Assembly (NCBI GenBank): GCA_037389465.1
Contig: JAZARR010000250.1
Span: 2,170,001 to 2,234,000 of the forward strand
DNA: 64,000 bases
Reading direction: 5' to 3'
DNA from: Baylisascaris procyonis
Lineage: Eukaryota; Nematoda; Chromadorea; Rhabditida; Ascarididae
The position numbers were made by a program, and so were the translations under genes. Under the pieces are notes generated by a model that ran no database searches, was not told the DNA's origin, and worked only from the letters and a program-made list of their open reading frames with translations. Below, one piece after another: positions 39,301 to 53,300 of this stretch. How positions within the stretch are numbered: the first letter of the stretch is position 1; each line of letters opens with the position of its first letter.

Positions 39301-42300
39301 AATAGTTTCATGCTTGGAGTTTGTAGGTGGCGGCAGAATGCTAAATTTTGTGACTGCCTTGATACACTATTGAAATGAAATCTAATTTTGAAGTACAGAC
39401 ACATATGTTTATGGAGATTTATTTGTGAAGAGAGAATACTAGGTAGAGGAAGAGAACTAGGCGATTTGTTGAATAAAAACAGGTAGAATGAATAGAAGCC
39501 AAAAATGCACGCATCCTTTTAAGTTCAATGAAGGGAAACATAAGTTTCAGGAGTCCATTGACAAGCGGCGCCAATATGATGTCGCCCGCGAACTGTCCGC
39601 CCAATGCAGTGATGTCAGGTGGGCCAGCAGGGCCACGAGGCATGAGGCCTGCTGGTCCGCAGATGTACCCTCCGAGTGGTCATCCTGAAATGGCGCCTAT
39701 GCAACCGGTATGTCGTTCTTGCCGAAAGGAGAAGTAACTTCTTTTATTTCAGTCAGCCCTAAGTTCACGTGGTGTTTTCTCCATTGAAATAAAGATGATT
39801 TTTTGAAGGTTCAGGAGTAAAATTTGGCTCATCTTGCTTCTCATTGAGCACTTCCTCTGAATAAAGGTATTCTTATCCACCATGCCTTGCGTTGTTGCAT
39901 TTTAATTATGATACTTATAACTTTGTTTGCCTATTCTAATGAAAGTTTATTTCGTTTTAGGGTGGAGCAAGCCAAATGGGACATCCAGGCCAACAAGGAG
40001 GCTACGTCGCTCAGCAAATGATGACACCACAACAAACCCCTCAATCCATGTCATATGCTTATCAACAACAACAACCTGGTCAGTTAGCTTGTTTGATCCA
40101 CCTGGCAGTGTGCCGTTTTCGGATGTTATTACTGAAAGGTTTTACTGGAAAATTAAAGAATGTTTATGGGTGAGTTTATTGTTCACCTTCGTTCTTGAAG
40201 CGGAGCTGTTTCAAATTCTGTGTGCCATTATTGTTTGGTGAGTTGGAGCTGCAGAATCGTGCGCTTTAATGCAGGTCATTTTAGCGTTGATGACCGTTTC
40301 CGGACGAAGTAAATACTTCCCACACTCTCCTGCAGTTTTGGACCCATTGAAAATATAGACGGGTGAGCCCAGATTACGGCATTTTCCACTTGAGAAGTCG
40401 TGGGCAAAGGAGTCTTGCACTTCAGAAACCCTGAGGACCCCACACTTTTTGCGCTTTAGTGCTTTCGAATATGGACGTAATTGCATCCTTCTGCTCGGGA
40501 TCGGCAAATTTCAAGGGCAAGAGCACCATGCTCAAATTTACCACTGAAATCAGCCTGTGTGGGAGTTCTGAAATATGCTGAAGCCGAAAGCTTCTTGTAG
40601 AAGAGGAGTCATCCCACTTCTGCTTTTTGTTGCATACGGTGTTAGTTTTACGAGGCAAGATTTGATAACGCCTTGTAAGATGTTTTTTTTTTTTTTGTAA
40701 TTGCTGTGAAATAGTGTTGTAAATTTTAAAGGAAGTCGACCGGTTTATGCGACAAGTGTCCGAGGCGGGGCACCACAAACGACGGGCATGGGTCGTGGTG
40801 GTGCAATGATGATGAACGGTGCAGCAAATCCACGTATGCGTGCAGCACATCCGAGTTGGTTTTGCCTTAAATTCCGTCATCCGAATCTTTTATGCAAATC
40901 GATTGCAAATGGCGCTAGCCATCACTAAAAAAAATGCCAGTTGAAAATTATTTCTTTCAAAGGTTCGATAATACGACCTTCGAAAGATGCTGAGTAGGTT
41001 ACTGACATAGTTGTTATCGTTCAGATATGATGGGAATGCAACAAGGTAGCGGTGGACAAATAATGCGCAATATGATGGTTCAGCCAGGAGGGCAGTACGA
41101 GCAAAATGCTTATGGTATGCCACCAACGGGTGCACCAATGCAACGAGCACCTGGCGATCCTTATGTGATGCAACAGTCTCAGAGCGGAGTATGTCATTGC
41201 ACGTTAATTTAAGACACTTTCAACAGCATTCCAAGCGGACATATTCAAGGTTTATAATCTGAAATGCATGTGGATGGGCTAATAGGACAGGAGGAGTTCG
41301 ATGAGGAGATAGACTGAGGGAAGAAGAAATAAAGAGATCTTGTGTAAAAGGAAGAGAAGGGAAATGAAGAGGAAATAAAAATTTCTGGTATGTGCGCATC
41401 AGCGGGATGAGGGTGATAACATTTTGAAGTATAATCAGATGTGATGTGAGGATGTTGTGATATGGACTTCAAAATACAATCAGCCTGAAACTGGGATGTA
41501 CCATTTCTTCGTTTTCACACTATTAATGTTACAGCAGCCGATACCATCACCAAACTATGGTCAGATGCCACAGGGGCATATGGTAGCTAGGGGGCAGCCG
41601 ATGCCCTACAACAATGTATCGAATACACCACCTAATATGCAACAACCTGGCAATGTGCGTTTTGCTACTTTATTTTCTTTATTGCTTGATTGGAGAATAT
41701 AGGTGGCTCATAGAGGTGATTAAGTCAAAAGGGTCTAGCGATAGGGGATCGTAGATAGGTGTTGTGCCACTTGATCTGACCTTCAGTTTTTCTTCAAATA
41801 GCATCGACTTCGTTTGTGACTGCTATAGGTCGTCATGCATTGTTACTCTCAGTCAACTTATGATTGCGAAAAGTGGATATGACTCGTACAGAAAGACATT
41901 GTTATCGTTGTTTACAACGGTAGGAATTCAGATGATGGCAACGCAGCATATGCTGGAGCATCCGATGATGTCCCCTCAGCAACAATCCGCTCAAACAGGT
42001 GGTCCACCTGCTCACGCCAGCGTTATGCAATCAATGGGAGGTGCTCCATCGAGTCAGATGAACGTCTCGAAAGGGGGCATGATGCCGCCGATCCCCTCCC
42101 AGATGGCCACTCCGAACGCACCGTCTAATGCTCCCATGCAGCAGGTATTCATTGTGAACTCTACTTTAAACACTGCATATCACTTTTTTAAATTAGCTAC
42201 TTTTGCTTCATTCTAGTAGTAATGCTGCATCATCGTATTTCCGTATTAGATGGACATAAGCTAGTCAACTTTCGATCCACACACTATGGAATTCTCCGTG

Positions 42301-45300
42301 TAAAGTCGTTATTGTTTCCCACTGGAAATATGATCTTCGCCGTGTTGTTTTTTCAAGTATTTTTTTTTTTTGCTCCTATGGTTTTTAACTAAACTTTTTT
42401 CGATGCTAGCTGCCAGAATGCTCTTAATTTCTTTGCTAAGCTTTATTGAAGCAGTCAATGACTGCGTTTTGCAAGATGGGTTCTTATGTGTTCATTTCAG
42501 TTCGGTGCTATGGGTGGTGGGCAGCAACGTGAAGGCGCAACAATGAATGCACCTTTGGGAGGCGGTAGTCAAGGCAGTCAAGATCCCGAGAAGCGGAAAC
42601 TCATTCAGCAACAACTCGTCCTTTTGCTTCACGCTCATAAATGCCAACAACGTGAACGATCCGGAGGGGTGAGATTTCGTTAGATTTTATTGCCTTTTTT
42701 AATAAGTCAGCTAGTGGAGAGACATCAAGAACTTTTACGCGTTGAATCAGTTAACGTAATCGATCATAGGGGATTACATCAGAGGTTATATTTCATTCAA
42801 GAGTTGCTGTGTTGCTAGTCGACGTAAGGATGTTATAAATTTACCTGTTATCAAGGTGGGGTTTTAAGCTTTAAATTGTAAGGAAAGGATTGTTTATTAG
42901 ATCCCTGGTAGCACGTTTTTCTTGCTTTGAAAATAAATAATTTATTGTAAAATTAAAAGCGCTGTTGTGCAGGATATGGCAAATGGACGAACGGCATGTA
43001 CACTGCCTCATTGCTCAACGATGAAGGATGTCCTTCAACACATGACGAGTTGTAGTAGCGGGCGAGCTTGTAATTGTGAGTGCTCTTCGCTATTTATATC
43101 TAAATAAATAACATTTCCTGTCTATTATTGAATTTATGAATTAGTGAATATTCATACTAGCAACCTATTTCGGCATTAAAAGATTTTTTTAATAATAAAT
43201 AGTAAAATTTTGAAAGAATTGACCGTCTCATGATTTGAAAATAAGAGCTAGAAGTAGGAAGGGGTAGTGGAGGAGTCGATCAATGCAAAAACGATACATT
43301 TATAAAGCAGTGATATTGCAGATTGTTTGTTTCATGCGCTGTGAAAGTGATACTCTACTGTTTGGATCGTTTGTAATTTCCATATGTCTTATTATTATTA
43401 CGTGTTTAAGTGCACTAATATGCTGTGTTTGATTAAAAATAAACAATGCAGTTCACAATAATTTCTGTGTTAGCACACGATCATATTGCAGATGCCCATT
43501 GTGCCTCCTCGCGGCAGATCATTTCACATTGGAAGAATTGCATACGAGAGGATTGTCCAGTGTGTAAGCCGTTGAAGAATATCCAGAATACATCCCCCGG
43601 TGGAGATAGGCGACCTACACCAGGTATGTTTTGAGGGTTTTGTTATGATTCAGATATTGGCGCTTGGTTCACGGGACGTTTTTTTATTATTTATAATTTC
43701 CTCGAGCAGAAGTCTCCTAATTTGTTGGGTGACTTTCCCGTGTTGTGCAATTTAAAGATATTTTCACCACTATTGGTAAACCGTCGCCAACATGCCTTTT
43801 ACGTGATCAATGAAGTATGTAACTTAGGAATAAGATTTGTGCTAGTATGAAATCCTATATTTCGACAGTAACACAGAGAGGTACATTCAGATTTCGTTGG
43901 TATGTACTTTTAATTAGGGAAGTTGGCGTATTTTTAAAGATCCAGTGCTTTCTAAACTACTTTAATGGAATGAGGGAGTGCATTCTCTCGTTGTTGTTTG
44001 CATAACCTTCTGAAAATTTCAAGAAGGGTTTTGAGGTATTGCCAACTTGCATCCCGCTTAGATATAGAGGAGGGAAGAATGTAGGTTTATATGAGGGGAT
44101 AGTAGAATGAAGCAGAAATTTACACATTTCAGAAGACGGTTTTTAGATCAAACTGTTTATAGTGGTGAATTTTATGCTAGTGCAGGGAAAGTAATTGACT
44201 GAGGGGCATTGCATCTGGGCACGTATCTTTGTAGTTGCTATTAACTTGCACTCTGTCACTTGATACTTTACAGTTTAACTATGTTGCATTACTGTTTAGG
44301 CGTTACTTTTTTTCACGAATTTTTGAGGGTTATTCCTTGAAAATAGCGTGTAAACTGTCTTACAGATAGGTGTAATATTGTCTCCTTTTGCATCTCTGTA
44401 AAACTAAGTGGCCGATTTAATTGCAAGTATAGTTGTATGTTGCTGGTGACGCGCTAAAGTCTTTAAATATAACTATTTTGACACCTCCATCTATTGACGG
44501 GGGAAGCAGTTTTTTGCAAATGAAGGGATATCATGGAAATTGTCCATAATTCTGACTCGCTTATTATTGTTTAAATGTTATTATCTAGGCGGTGATGCTT
44601 TCGGTGGAAACAGTGGGCCGGGCTCACAATCACTACCTTGTGGCCCTCCAAGTGTCGGTAATATGGATGCTGGGGGACCACCGAATCGTATGGGCTCACA
44701 TACAGGAGGTCCAATGAGCGGTGGTCCTGGCTCCGTGGGTGGCGTGCCGGGATTCGGATCCCCTGGACCATCTTCGACCAATACGTTACTGATGGATTAT
44801 AATCCTTCATCGTATGTCTTTGAGTTCCTTTTTTGTTTTGCTTTTGATCATAATGAATGCCTTTACGACGGTTTGCCTCGATGTGCCGTAGAAATGGAAA
44901 CGAGAATGGTCGAGATCCCTACATCAAATTGCAGTATCAGATCTGCTGTCTTTCGAATGTGCTCCCTGTCGCGCACGACTTCCTATGGTAATGGACTGAG
45001 TTTGCTGTGTGGTGGATTGAATTGTTTTCTTCAGTTGGCGGTCAGGTTTTTAGGGGTTGCGTTGGATCTGTGATCGAGTTAAGGATCTCAAGGATCCCTT
45101 TGGCGGTTAAATATGCTGAATTTTAAACCGGAAACACGATTTATAGACGAAAGAGTTAAAATTTTTCTGTGAATTTATGTGAATCACCAAAATTGGCAGA
45201 TTAAAAGACAACAACGGTATTGAATTACAGTGATCCTTTTCGATCGCCAAATCCCCCAAACAAGGTGGTGCCTTCTGGCGGAAAGGGTTGTGGTATGAAC

Positions 45301-47237
45301 GTATCGGCAAGCGACAACCTTAGTGGTCTTCCACCACCGGACGCACCGTCGATGGTCAAGGAATGGCATCAGCATGTGACAAAGGATCTTCGCAACCATT
45401 TAGTTGGTAAACTCGTCAAAGCAATATTTCCGGCGCCCGATCCGGCAGCTATGCATGACCAGCGAATTAAGGATCTCATTTCATATGCGAGAAAGGTAGA
45501 GAAGGAAATGTTCGAGGTGGCCAATGATCGGGTGAGGTTTTTTCTTTATTTAATTAGAAAATATTTCTTCCTTCAAGGTTTTTTATAGAGAACGAAAATG
45601 AATCATAAAAATTTGTGGCTAAGTGAATTCACAACGAATGGTTATAGCGCTCAAGTTTTCATGATGAAGCCGTTTTCTATTTGTTTTTCATTTGCTGTGG
45701 CATAATTCATTTCGATTACTCGGAAATGCTTCTCGTAAGTGATCATAAACTTTTTTAAAGGAAAGATTTGATTGTTTGATGATTGGCTTTATCAACTATA
45801 GTGAGTGATGTTTTGTATTAGAATAGTTGTTTTAGGCAGTACTTCGCTTTCGAGTATAATGAATGTTGTTATGGGAGGATGTTCTCTGTTTGCGTAGCCG
45901 ATTTTATCCTCTCTTCCATTTTGGAATGAATGGGAAATTGCTGTTTTATACATTGATATCAGAGCATCGATTAATGAGGACACTAATATTATTAAATAAG
46001 GAATATGAGTGAATTATTTGAAGGAAGAATACTATCATCTATTGGCCGAGAAGATCTATAAAATCCAAAAAGAGCTGCAAGAAAAGAAGATTAAACGACT
46101 TCATGAGCAAGGAAGAGGAGGTGCTGCAGGTGGAGCTGCAGCTCCACAAGCTGCCCAATTTAATCGTTAGTTTTCATTCATTTTTACACATAGTTTTCTT
46201 TAGTTTCTTACTTCTGTTATATATTGATTATTTTTGGACCTAATACCTTTTTCTAATAGGGTGGGTCCATATATTTTCTCAAATAGAGGTACGAGAATCC
46301 TCTGCAGTCTTATTTTTTCGGTGTACATATGCCCTGATACATGATTTATTCGTGATTTCACTTTGAAAATGAGGGGGGGGGGAAGATGGAATCTAAATGG
46401 AAATAATAAAAAATAGCGGTTTCAGCGTCCATCGATTTTGATATGCCTGGTCCTCCGAACCGAACGACGCCGTCGTTCCCTTTATGCGGTGGTAACGCAA
46501 TGGCTCCTTCGTCTTCACAGATCAACGTGCCTTCCTCTGCCGGTTCGCTACTTTCCAGAACACATTCACACGCATGCACATCACATAACCTCTTCATAAA
46601 TTGCCATCTTGCAACACGTGCCTCTGCGTAAATTAAGATTTCTCGTTGGAGAAACACGAAGCGTTTTTTGTTGATTGTGAGACAGATTTTTTCTTAGAAG
46701 TTTAACAATTTTATTAATTGCTTTTTCTCAATTAATAAAGTTTCCAGGAAGAATTTGAGCATTTATGTCGCATTTTGAGGATTCCAGATTTTGTTGAGCG
46801 GGGGATGGAGAAAAGGTGCTCCGTCAGTTCCCTTGAATGGTTTAATTTATGCATTCGATTTTTTTTTTCATAGCCATCAGTTGTGCTTTTCAAATTTTAT
46901 AGTGTTGTTCACTAAAGGTTTCACCAAATCGTAATAAATTTGGACAGTTATTATCAACTTTGCGGAGGTGTCGCCAAATTTTGGAAAGTTATTGCTAAAT
47001 TTGGAAAGACTGTTTGAGGTTGTTATTGATAACAAAGAACATTTTTTTTTTCGAAAAGAAAAAAAAATAATTAGGCAATAGAATGAAATACCTTTGAGCT
47101 AAATAGAGTATTGGTGTGGTTGTTTTAAGTCAGTAATGGAATGGAACTGTGCTTGGGAAGTGAATACGTGGAGAACGCGTTCGTTGTGAGGTGTCACATC
47201 TCGAATAAACGTTGAATGGCGTTCGCACTGTGCACTT

Positions 47238-47311
<74 letters not shown>

Positions 47312-50300
47312 GTAATGTCATATTGTGTGGAGTGTTTGTCGTGTTGCTTTTTTCGGTGATTGATGCTAGTGCATTGCAAGTAGTGATGCTTGCATGTTGC
47401 TTGTTTGAGGTTCCTGAATTGTTTGCGCTGATGGATTGCTTAAATAGGGGGGAGGGGGCAAGTGTTGGAAAATTTTCATGTGTGGTTTTGGGTCTTTAAA
47501 GCGAATAGGGCCTTAGCATAAAAACTCAGCCATAGAGGTGGCATCGTAAGATTTCTTGATTCGATAATCACCTTGAGTTTTAAGGTGACCTACCCTTTTT
47601 GTTTTCTAGAGTGATACTTTCCCCGTTCCACCCTCTACCATTTCCCTAATTTAATACCTGTGCCTTTTGGTGTGTTATGAAAGGGAGGAGAGCGGAGAAG
47701 GATGTATGGGAATAGGAGTCTCATGATTAACAGCAAATTCGAGAGTGCTTGCTTTTGTTAAATACTGTAGTAATTGCCTTTCAGTTGTCTTCTTGCTCAT
47801 ATCGATGGTAATCAATAACAACCTAAGTCATCGTGTTGCTATTAAGACCCCTCTTTTGTCTGTGAAGAACTTCTTTAAATGCTGGTGTTGATGCTATGGT
47901 GCTGAATGATAACATAGAAGTCTTATGAGAAATGGATGTGGTGATTTAAATCGGGTGCTGTTAATGGACGGACTTGTAAAGGATGGGATTGAAATTATTT
48001 CACAACGAGCACTCACGGAAGTCTGTCTAAGCTTGGAAACGGAAATGAGCTCATTGCGAGAGTCTTATATTCCTTTACCGCAGACTTAATAGTATTCAAT
48101 GAGGTAAGGTGTGCAACAGACGTGTTGTTGTCATAGCTGCAGATATAAAAAAGCTTTCACGGCTTGCATTGTTGTTTTTCTTCTAGCTTTGGGCAGTCTG
48201 CTTTGTTTTGCCGTGCTTATTGCTTCACGATTATTTACAGTTTTTGCATTTTTCTTTCAGATCTTATAGAACATAGAGCATTTAGATTTTATAATACTTT
48301 CAAGAGAAGGGTAAGAAAGCTCTGGGGCCCTCGCTAGATTACGTAGTTCTGAAAAAAAAAAAGAAAAAAATATATATATTTGAAAGAATGAAAGCAATTG
48401 AAGTATAAATAGAGTTGCTAAATTTCTTCGTTTTGGGTCATCTGAAGTTGATTTGATGGGACATTCTTCACTTAATTTTGCTTATTTGCTACAAGAAGAA
48501 AAATATGAGATCTGTGGTGTTATAATTACAAAATTATGCCACTAAGTTTAGTGAGTGTATCATTGGGAGTGAAAATTTATTGAAAGGGATGAAGGCGAAT
48601 CGATCTGAATTGTTCAATCTTTGAGTTTTTTCCGAACGTGATATTCAGCGTTGAAGGTGAATAAATGATGCCATCCATAGAAAGCTGCGAATGTGCACTG
48701 AGAGCAGTTTATTGTGTACAGCATGATGACGCATGGTTGATTTTTTTTCTGATTGTTTCTTTCATTGTTTTTATATTGATTTGTTTACTAAAACTCTGTA
48801 AAACGTTATCATTTTTTTGCGTATGTATCCCTTCGATTTTATTGCAGAACGTGAATCCCTTTGGTGCAGCAATTGATAGGCTATGGTGCATGTTGAATAG
48901 TTGATCAACATCGAGAAGAAAATTGCTCGCTTCGATCCGTCGGCAATAAAAAAGTAGCTGCCCCAAGAATTGAGGGAGACGGGGGGAGGGGGGCTTGCAG
49001 AAGAACGGCGAGCTTGCTTTGAATGCCATTGGATTTGAGTAGAATTGTTGCTTAAGTGAATTATTCATTCTTCATTCATGAAGACAAGTCTCTTATTGCA
49101 TGCATCTCCAGCTAAAATGCTTTTTTCTTCTCACAGGCTAGTTTATTTGTGATAGATGGAAGGGATAGGGAAGGCGCGGTTGATATTGCACGATTATGCG
49201 AAAGCGAATGAGAATAGCATAGAGTCATGCGCGGAAGTTTCAGGCAATACTGGCGCATTAACAAATGGTCAAATGGGTGGCACAACAGTTGTGAAAACTG
49301 AAGTGAACGATGGGGTGCCGAATGGTGCTGTACCAGCATCACGAGCTTCCGATGAATCTGCTTCTGGATGCTCTTGTACGCTTGCTTCTTTCTTTGTGCT
49401 TCGCTGTTTTTGAAAATCATCGCCGATTATATTCGTTGCAATGAAAAGACAGTTTTCCTTTTTTTTTTTTGCAAAACATTCCCTCACCTCTGTTTTCTTT
49501 TCATGTCTGGGTATGTATTTTATTCTGCGACAATATGGTCTTTGAAATTAGAATGCATTTACAATGGATCTGAGTTTGGGTTTTCCGTCTTTTTTTGGCA
49601 ATTTTGTTGAGTATAGTAAATTATTGTCGCTTAAATTTTTGGTTATTTGTTTCTTTTTTTTTTTTTATAACTAATTTTCAAGTGAAGGCTTCTTGATAGA
49701 TCGGGGAATGAGCCATCTTTGCTTTTCTTGGAGTTGGAGTGTATTCCACATACAGCTGCTTCGTTCCTCCTACATTTCAGTTGCTCTTCATTAAGTGATC
49801 TTAAAGGGAAGTGGCAGCAGCGTTTATATCTTAGGCTATGTTGTTTTACTGCATAACCATATTTTTAAATTAGGTTTTCTCTGAAAATAAACGGATATGC
49901 GTCGGTGATCGCCAAATTTGGTAGAAAATTAATTTGCGTATAGAAAATCCAGATGATTAAATCACAAAGAATGAAGAGGTGGGCTTACTCTTAAAAAATT
50001 TACTTGTTTAATTTGTTCCCACAACGTGCTGCGTTGACATAGAGGTGATCTCATTCATGTGCCTCCTTTTTTTTGCGAAGTATTGCTTTTAGCAAAACCG
50101 GGTACTTCATCGGCAGCTGATGGTGGTAAGCCGATACAGAGCAGTGCGAAGGCGCCAAAGACAAACGAGGTGAAAAGTGGCAAAATTGAGCCGAAAACCG
50201 AGGCTAGTGAAGAAGAGAAGAAGGAGTTGCCAGAAAAGGTATTTGTGATTATTTCATATTTGCATCTTTATGTTATTGTCAGCTTATTCTATTATTTTCA

Positions 50301-53300
50301 CGGATTTGTGAATGCTTTAAACGATATTTGACTTACGGAATTCAGCTATAGTTTAATTCTTCATCGAATGATGGCAGAGATTTAACATTGTAAATCAAAG
50401 TTCGTTACTCGCATTTCGTTCGGTCGGTGTTCGTACTTTCTGTCATTCCCCTCTTTCTTCCGCCACATTTCACTTACATTAATTTTTCTCGTTGTTCAGC
50501 GAAATTTTTCAGGTGTTCGATGCGAATGAATTAAGAAATAATTTAAAGACTCGTTCTTCAGCGAAATTTTTCAGGTGTTCGATGCGAATGAATTAAGAAA
50601 TAATTTAAAGCCAATACTGGACAAGCTGTTCAATCTTGAGGAATCAATACCGTTTCGAATTCCCGTCGATCCCGATATTCTAGGAATACCGGTAAGTATT
50701 CTTTCGAGTTTTCTTTGATCGATGGTTATTTCTATCTCTCTAATACGCCATTGTCGTTTCCATTAAGGCTGTATGCGCGGTTGCTTGATTCGTAATGTTC
50801 TCTAAGATCAGTCATTGCATCTTTTGGTTTATAAGGGATTCAGGATTCATTATCAAATGCTTAAAAAGCGAATCATGCATTTGATTGTTTGAGAAGTTAA
50901 TGACCGTCAGACTTGGCTGCACTAGCAACGTATTGGTAAAACAACCTCATTCGTAGGTGAATATGAAGCCGTGATCTTTCTCTTTCGAGGCGGATGGTGT
51001 GCGCTGACCCGACCACCTCGAAACGAGTTGTAGTCGTTTAATGGTTCGAGGGAATTTCTTGCAAGTTTTCGCTTTGCACCAATCAAATCACACGGAAGAC
51101 GAATCTGTGTGAAAGGTTTAAGGGATCACTCACTTCACTTAGAACATGACATTAATGTGCATAGTTTTGTAATGTGATGACTTTAGTTGTTTGATGAAGT
51201 GGGCAAGATGAAAAGTACGTATCCGTCTTATAATTGAAATTTAGTCTATGCAACCCCGAAGGGTGCATTTGCCAAGGGATTTTAAACTTTAATGCTTAGA
51301 GTTTTATCTCCCCACAAGTTTTTTGTGCCGTAAGGTTATAATCGAACGCCTGAACACGCACCCCCCTCCCCCCCCCCCCACTCCTTCCCCATTTCATTGA
51401 ACTTATATATGTGGCATTCAGATCTATTTTCATTCTTGCGGTTTCCCTTAATGATTAATGGAAGCTTCAGCTGACCTATTGACTGATCCCGATGCAGGGA
51501 AAAGAGGATAAATACTTGGATACAGTTGTTTATTCAAGGGATATTGTTTTTTTTACGTGATTGTTACTGGTGTACAGCTGAGAGTGGTTATTGCATTTTT
51601 GAGATTCTTTGCAGGATTATTTCGATATCGTAAAGAACCCGATGGATTTGTCGACGATAAGTGAAAAGTTGGACAGCGGTCTCTATAAGAATCCTTGGCA
51701 GTTTTGCGACGATATGTGGCTGATGTTCGACAATGCGTGGCTATATAATAGGAAAAATTCAAAGGTGTACAAATACTGCACTAAGGTAAGGCGTCCTGTT
51801 CTGCTTCTTTGCATTAATTTTGCTTGTTTTTGAAACAATTCATGATAAAATTTTAAATGCAAGTGCATCTGTAGTAGTGACGTTTCAATACGAGTTTGCT
51901 GCAGTTGCTAATTACTGGAGGGTTCAAGGAAACTTTATTCGTCGGTAGGTGATTGTCCTTGAGGTGGAAGGTTGTGGAACTTTGAGCTTTATCGATTTTA
52001 CTGAAATCAGCGTAGTGTCAGCGATAAGTTTTAGTGAAAATTCAAGAGCTTGCAACATTTTTTTTCCGGTGATTTAGAGGGGAAGAGCGGCTTAACTTTA
52101 TTTTTTTCGCTTTGTTCTGTTCACTTTGTTAGGCAAGTTACATGAGGTAGTCCACTTGGGTTCGGACTTTTTTGTCTAAATGCTGGAAATAGGAGGGATG
52201 GCTGAAATGTGTATGTGACGGCACGCAGTGATAATGAATTGCAGCTGAGCGAGTTGTTTGTGGAGGAAATCAATCCGGTGATGCGCAAGATGGGTTATTG
52301 CTGTGGGCAGAAGCTCGCTTTCACACCTTTGGCGCTCTTTTGCTATGGGCAGTCGATGTGTACGATTGCACGTGATCAGCCATATCATGTCTATGAAGCA
52401 ACGTGAGTTCTACAGTTCCCTAATACGTTCGGTTTTTCCCTGTGTTATAAATTTTGGAGAAATGGTTTGCCTCAGGCAAAGTTTGGGTATTTGAAGTTTT
52501 TGCATCTTCAAATCAGATTGATTTTTTTTACATACTGTGGTTGCACAATTTTCACATCAAGTTTTTTTGTTACAGCTCGACACAATATGGTGTGACTGTG
52601 TCGGATCGTTATACTTATTGCACAAAGTGTTTCGAAGCATTGGACGAGAAGGGAATCAGCTTAAGCGAAAATCCGAACGACACTTCGAAGTAAGTTAACC
52701 TGAACGAAATTTTTGTGTAAAATATAAATTTTTTAAATCGTTTTAAATGAAACCTTTGAAATGGAATAAAGATTTGGTAAACACATGCATATTTAGTAAC
52801 AAATTCAGTTGGGTTTTTGGAGATATTTTGATTGTGACGTTAGTCGAAAGGTTTATTCTATTTTCAGTATGGTACCGAAGTCGAAATTTACGTTGATGAA
52901 AAATGATCAGATCGATTTGGAACCTTTTGAGCAGTGCAAAGTTTGTCATCGTCGTTGGCATCGAATCTGTGCACTCTACAATAAAAAGGTTTATTCCTTG
53001 GCATCGTTCAATCGAATATTTTTATAGTTAGGGGACGGTATGTGTGGGTTTATGTTTGTATGCATCATCGTACAATGTAGAGTACATGCGACGAGAGGAA
53101 GAACTTAAAGCATTTTGATGGAAATTTGAAATTTTTTCTTTGATGTTCTGATAACGATCGGTTTACATTTGTTCCGCTTTAATGATGGTTGGTTTTACTC
53201 TATCAAGATGTGTGGCTTCTTTCATTGTTCCGTTAGATTTTCCGAATATTAAGGCACTTTCCTCTTATATTTTTAAGTTTTGCTTCCAAATTTGCCATAG

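Noticed and set aside
44812..45080. Continuation of cbp-1 exon 13 beyond the donor at 44812 and use of an acceptor near 45035
   Set aside because: The sequence loses CBP similarity, while splicing 44811 to 45231 keeps phase and leads straight into the KIX exon.
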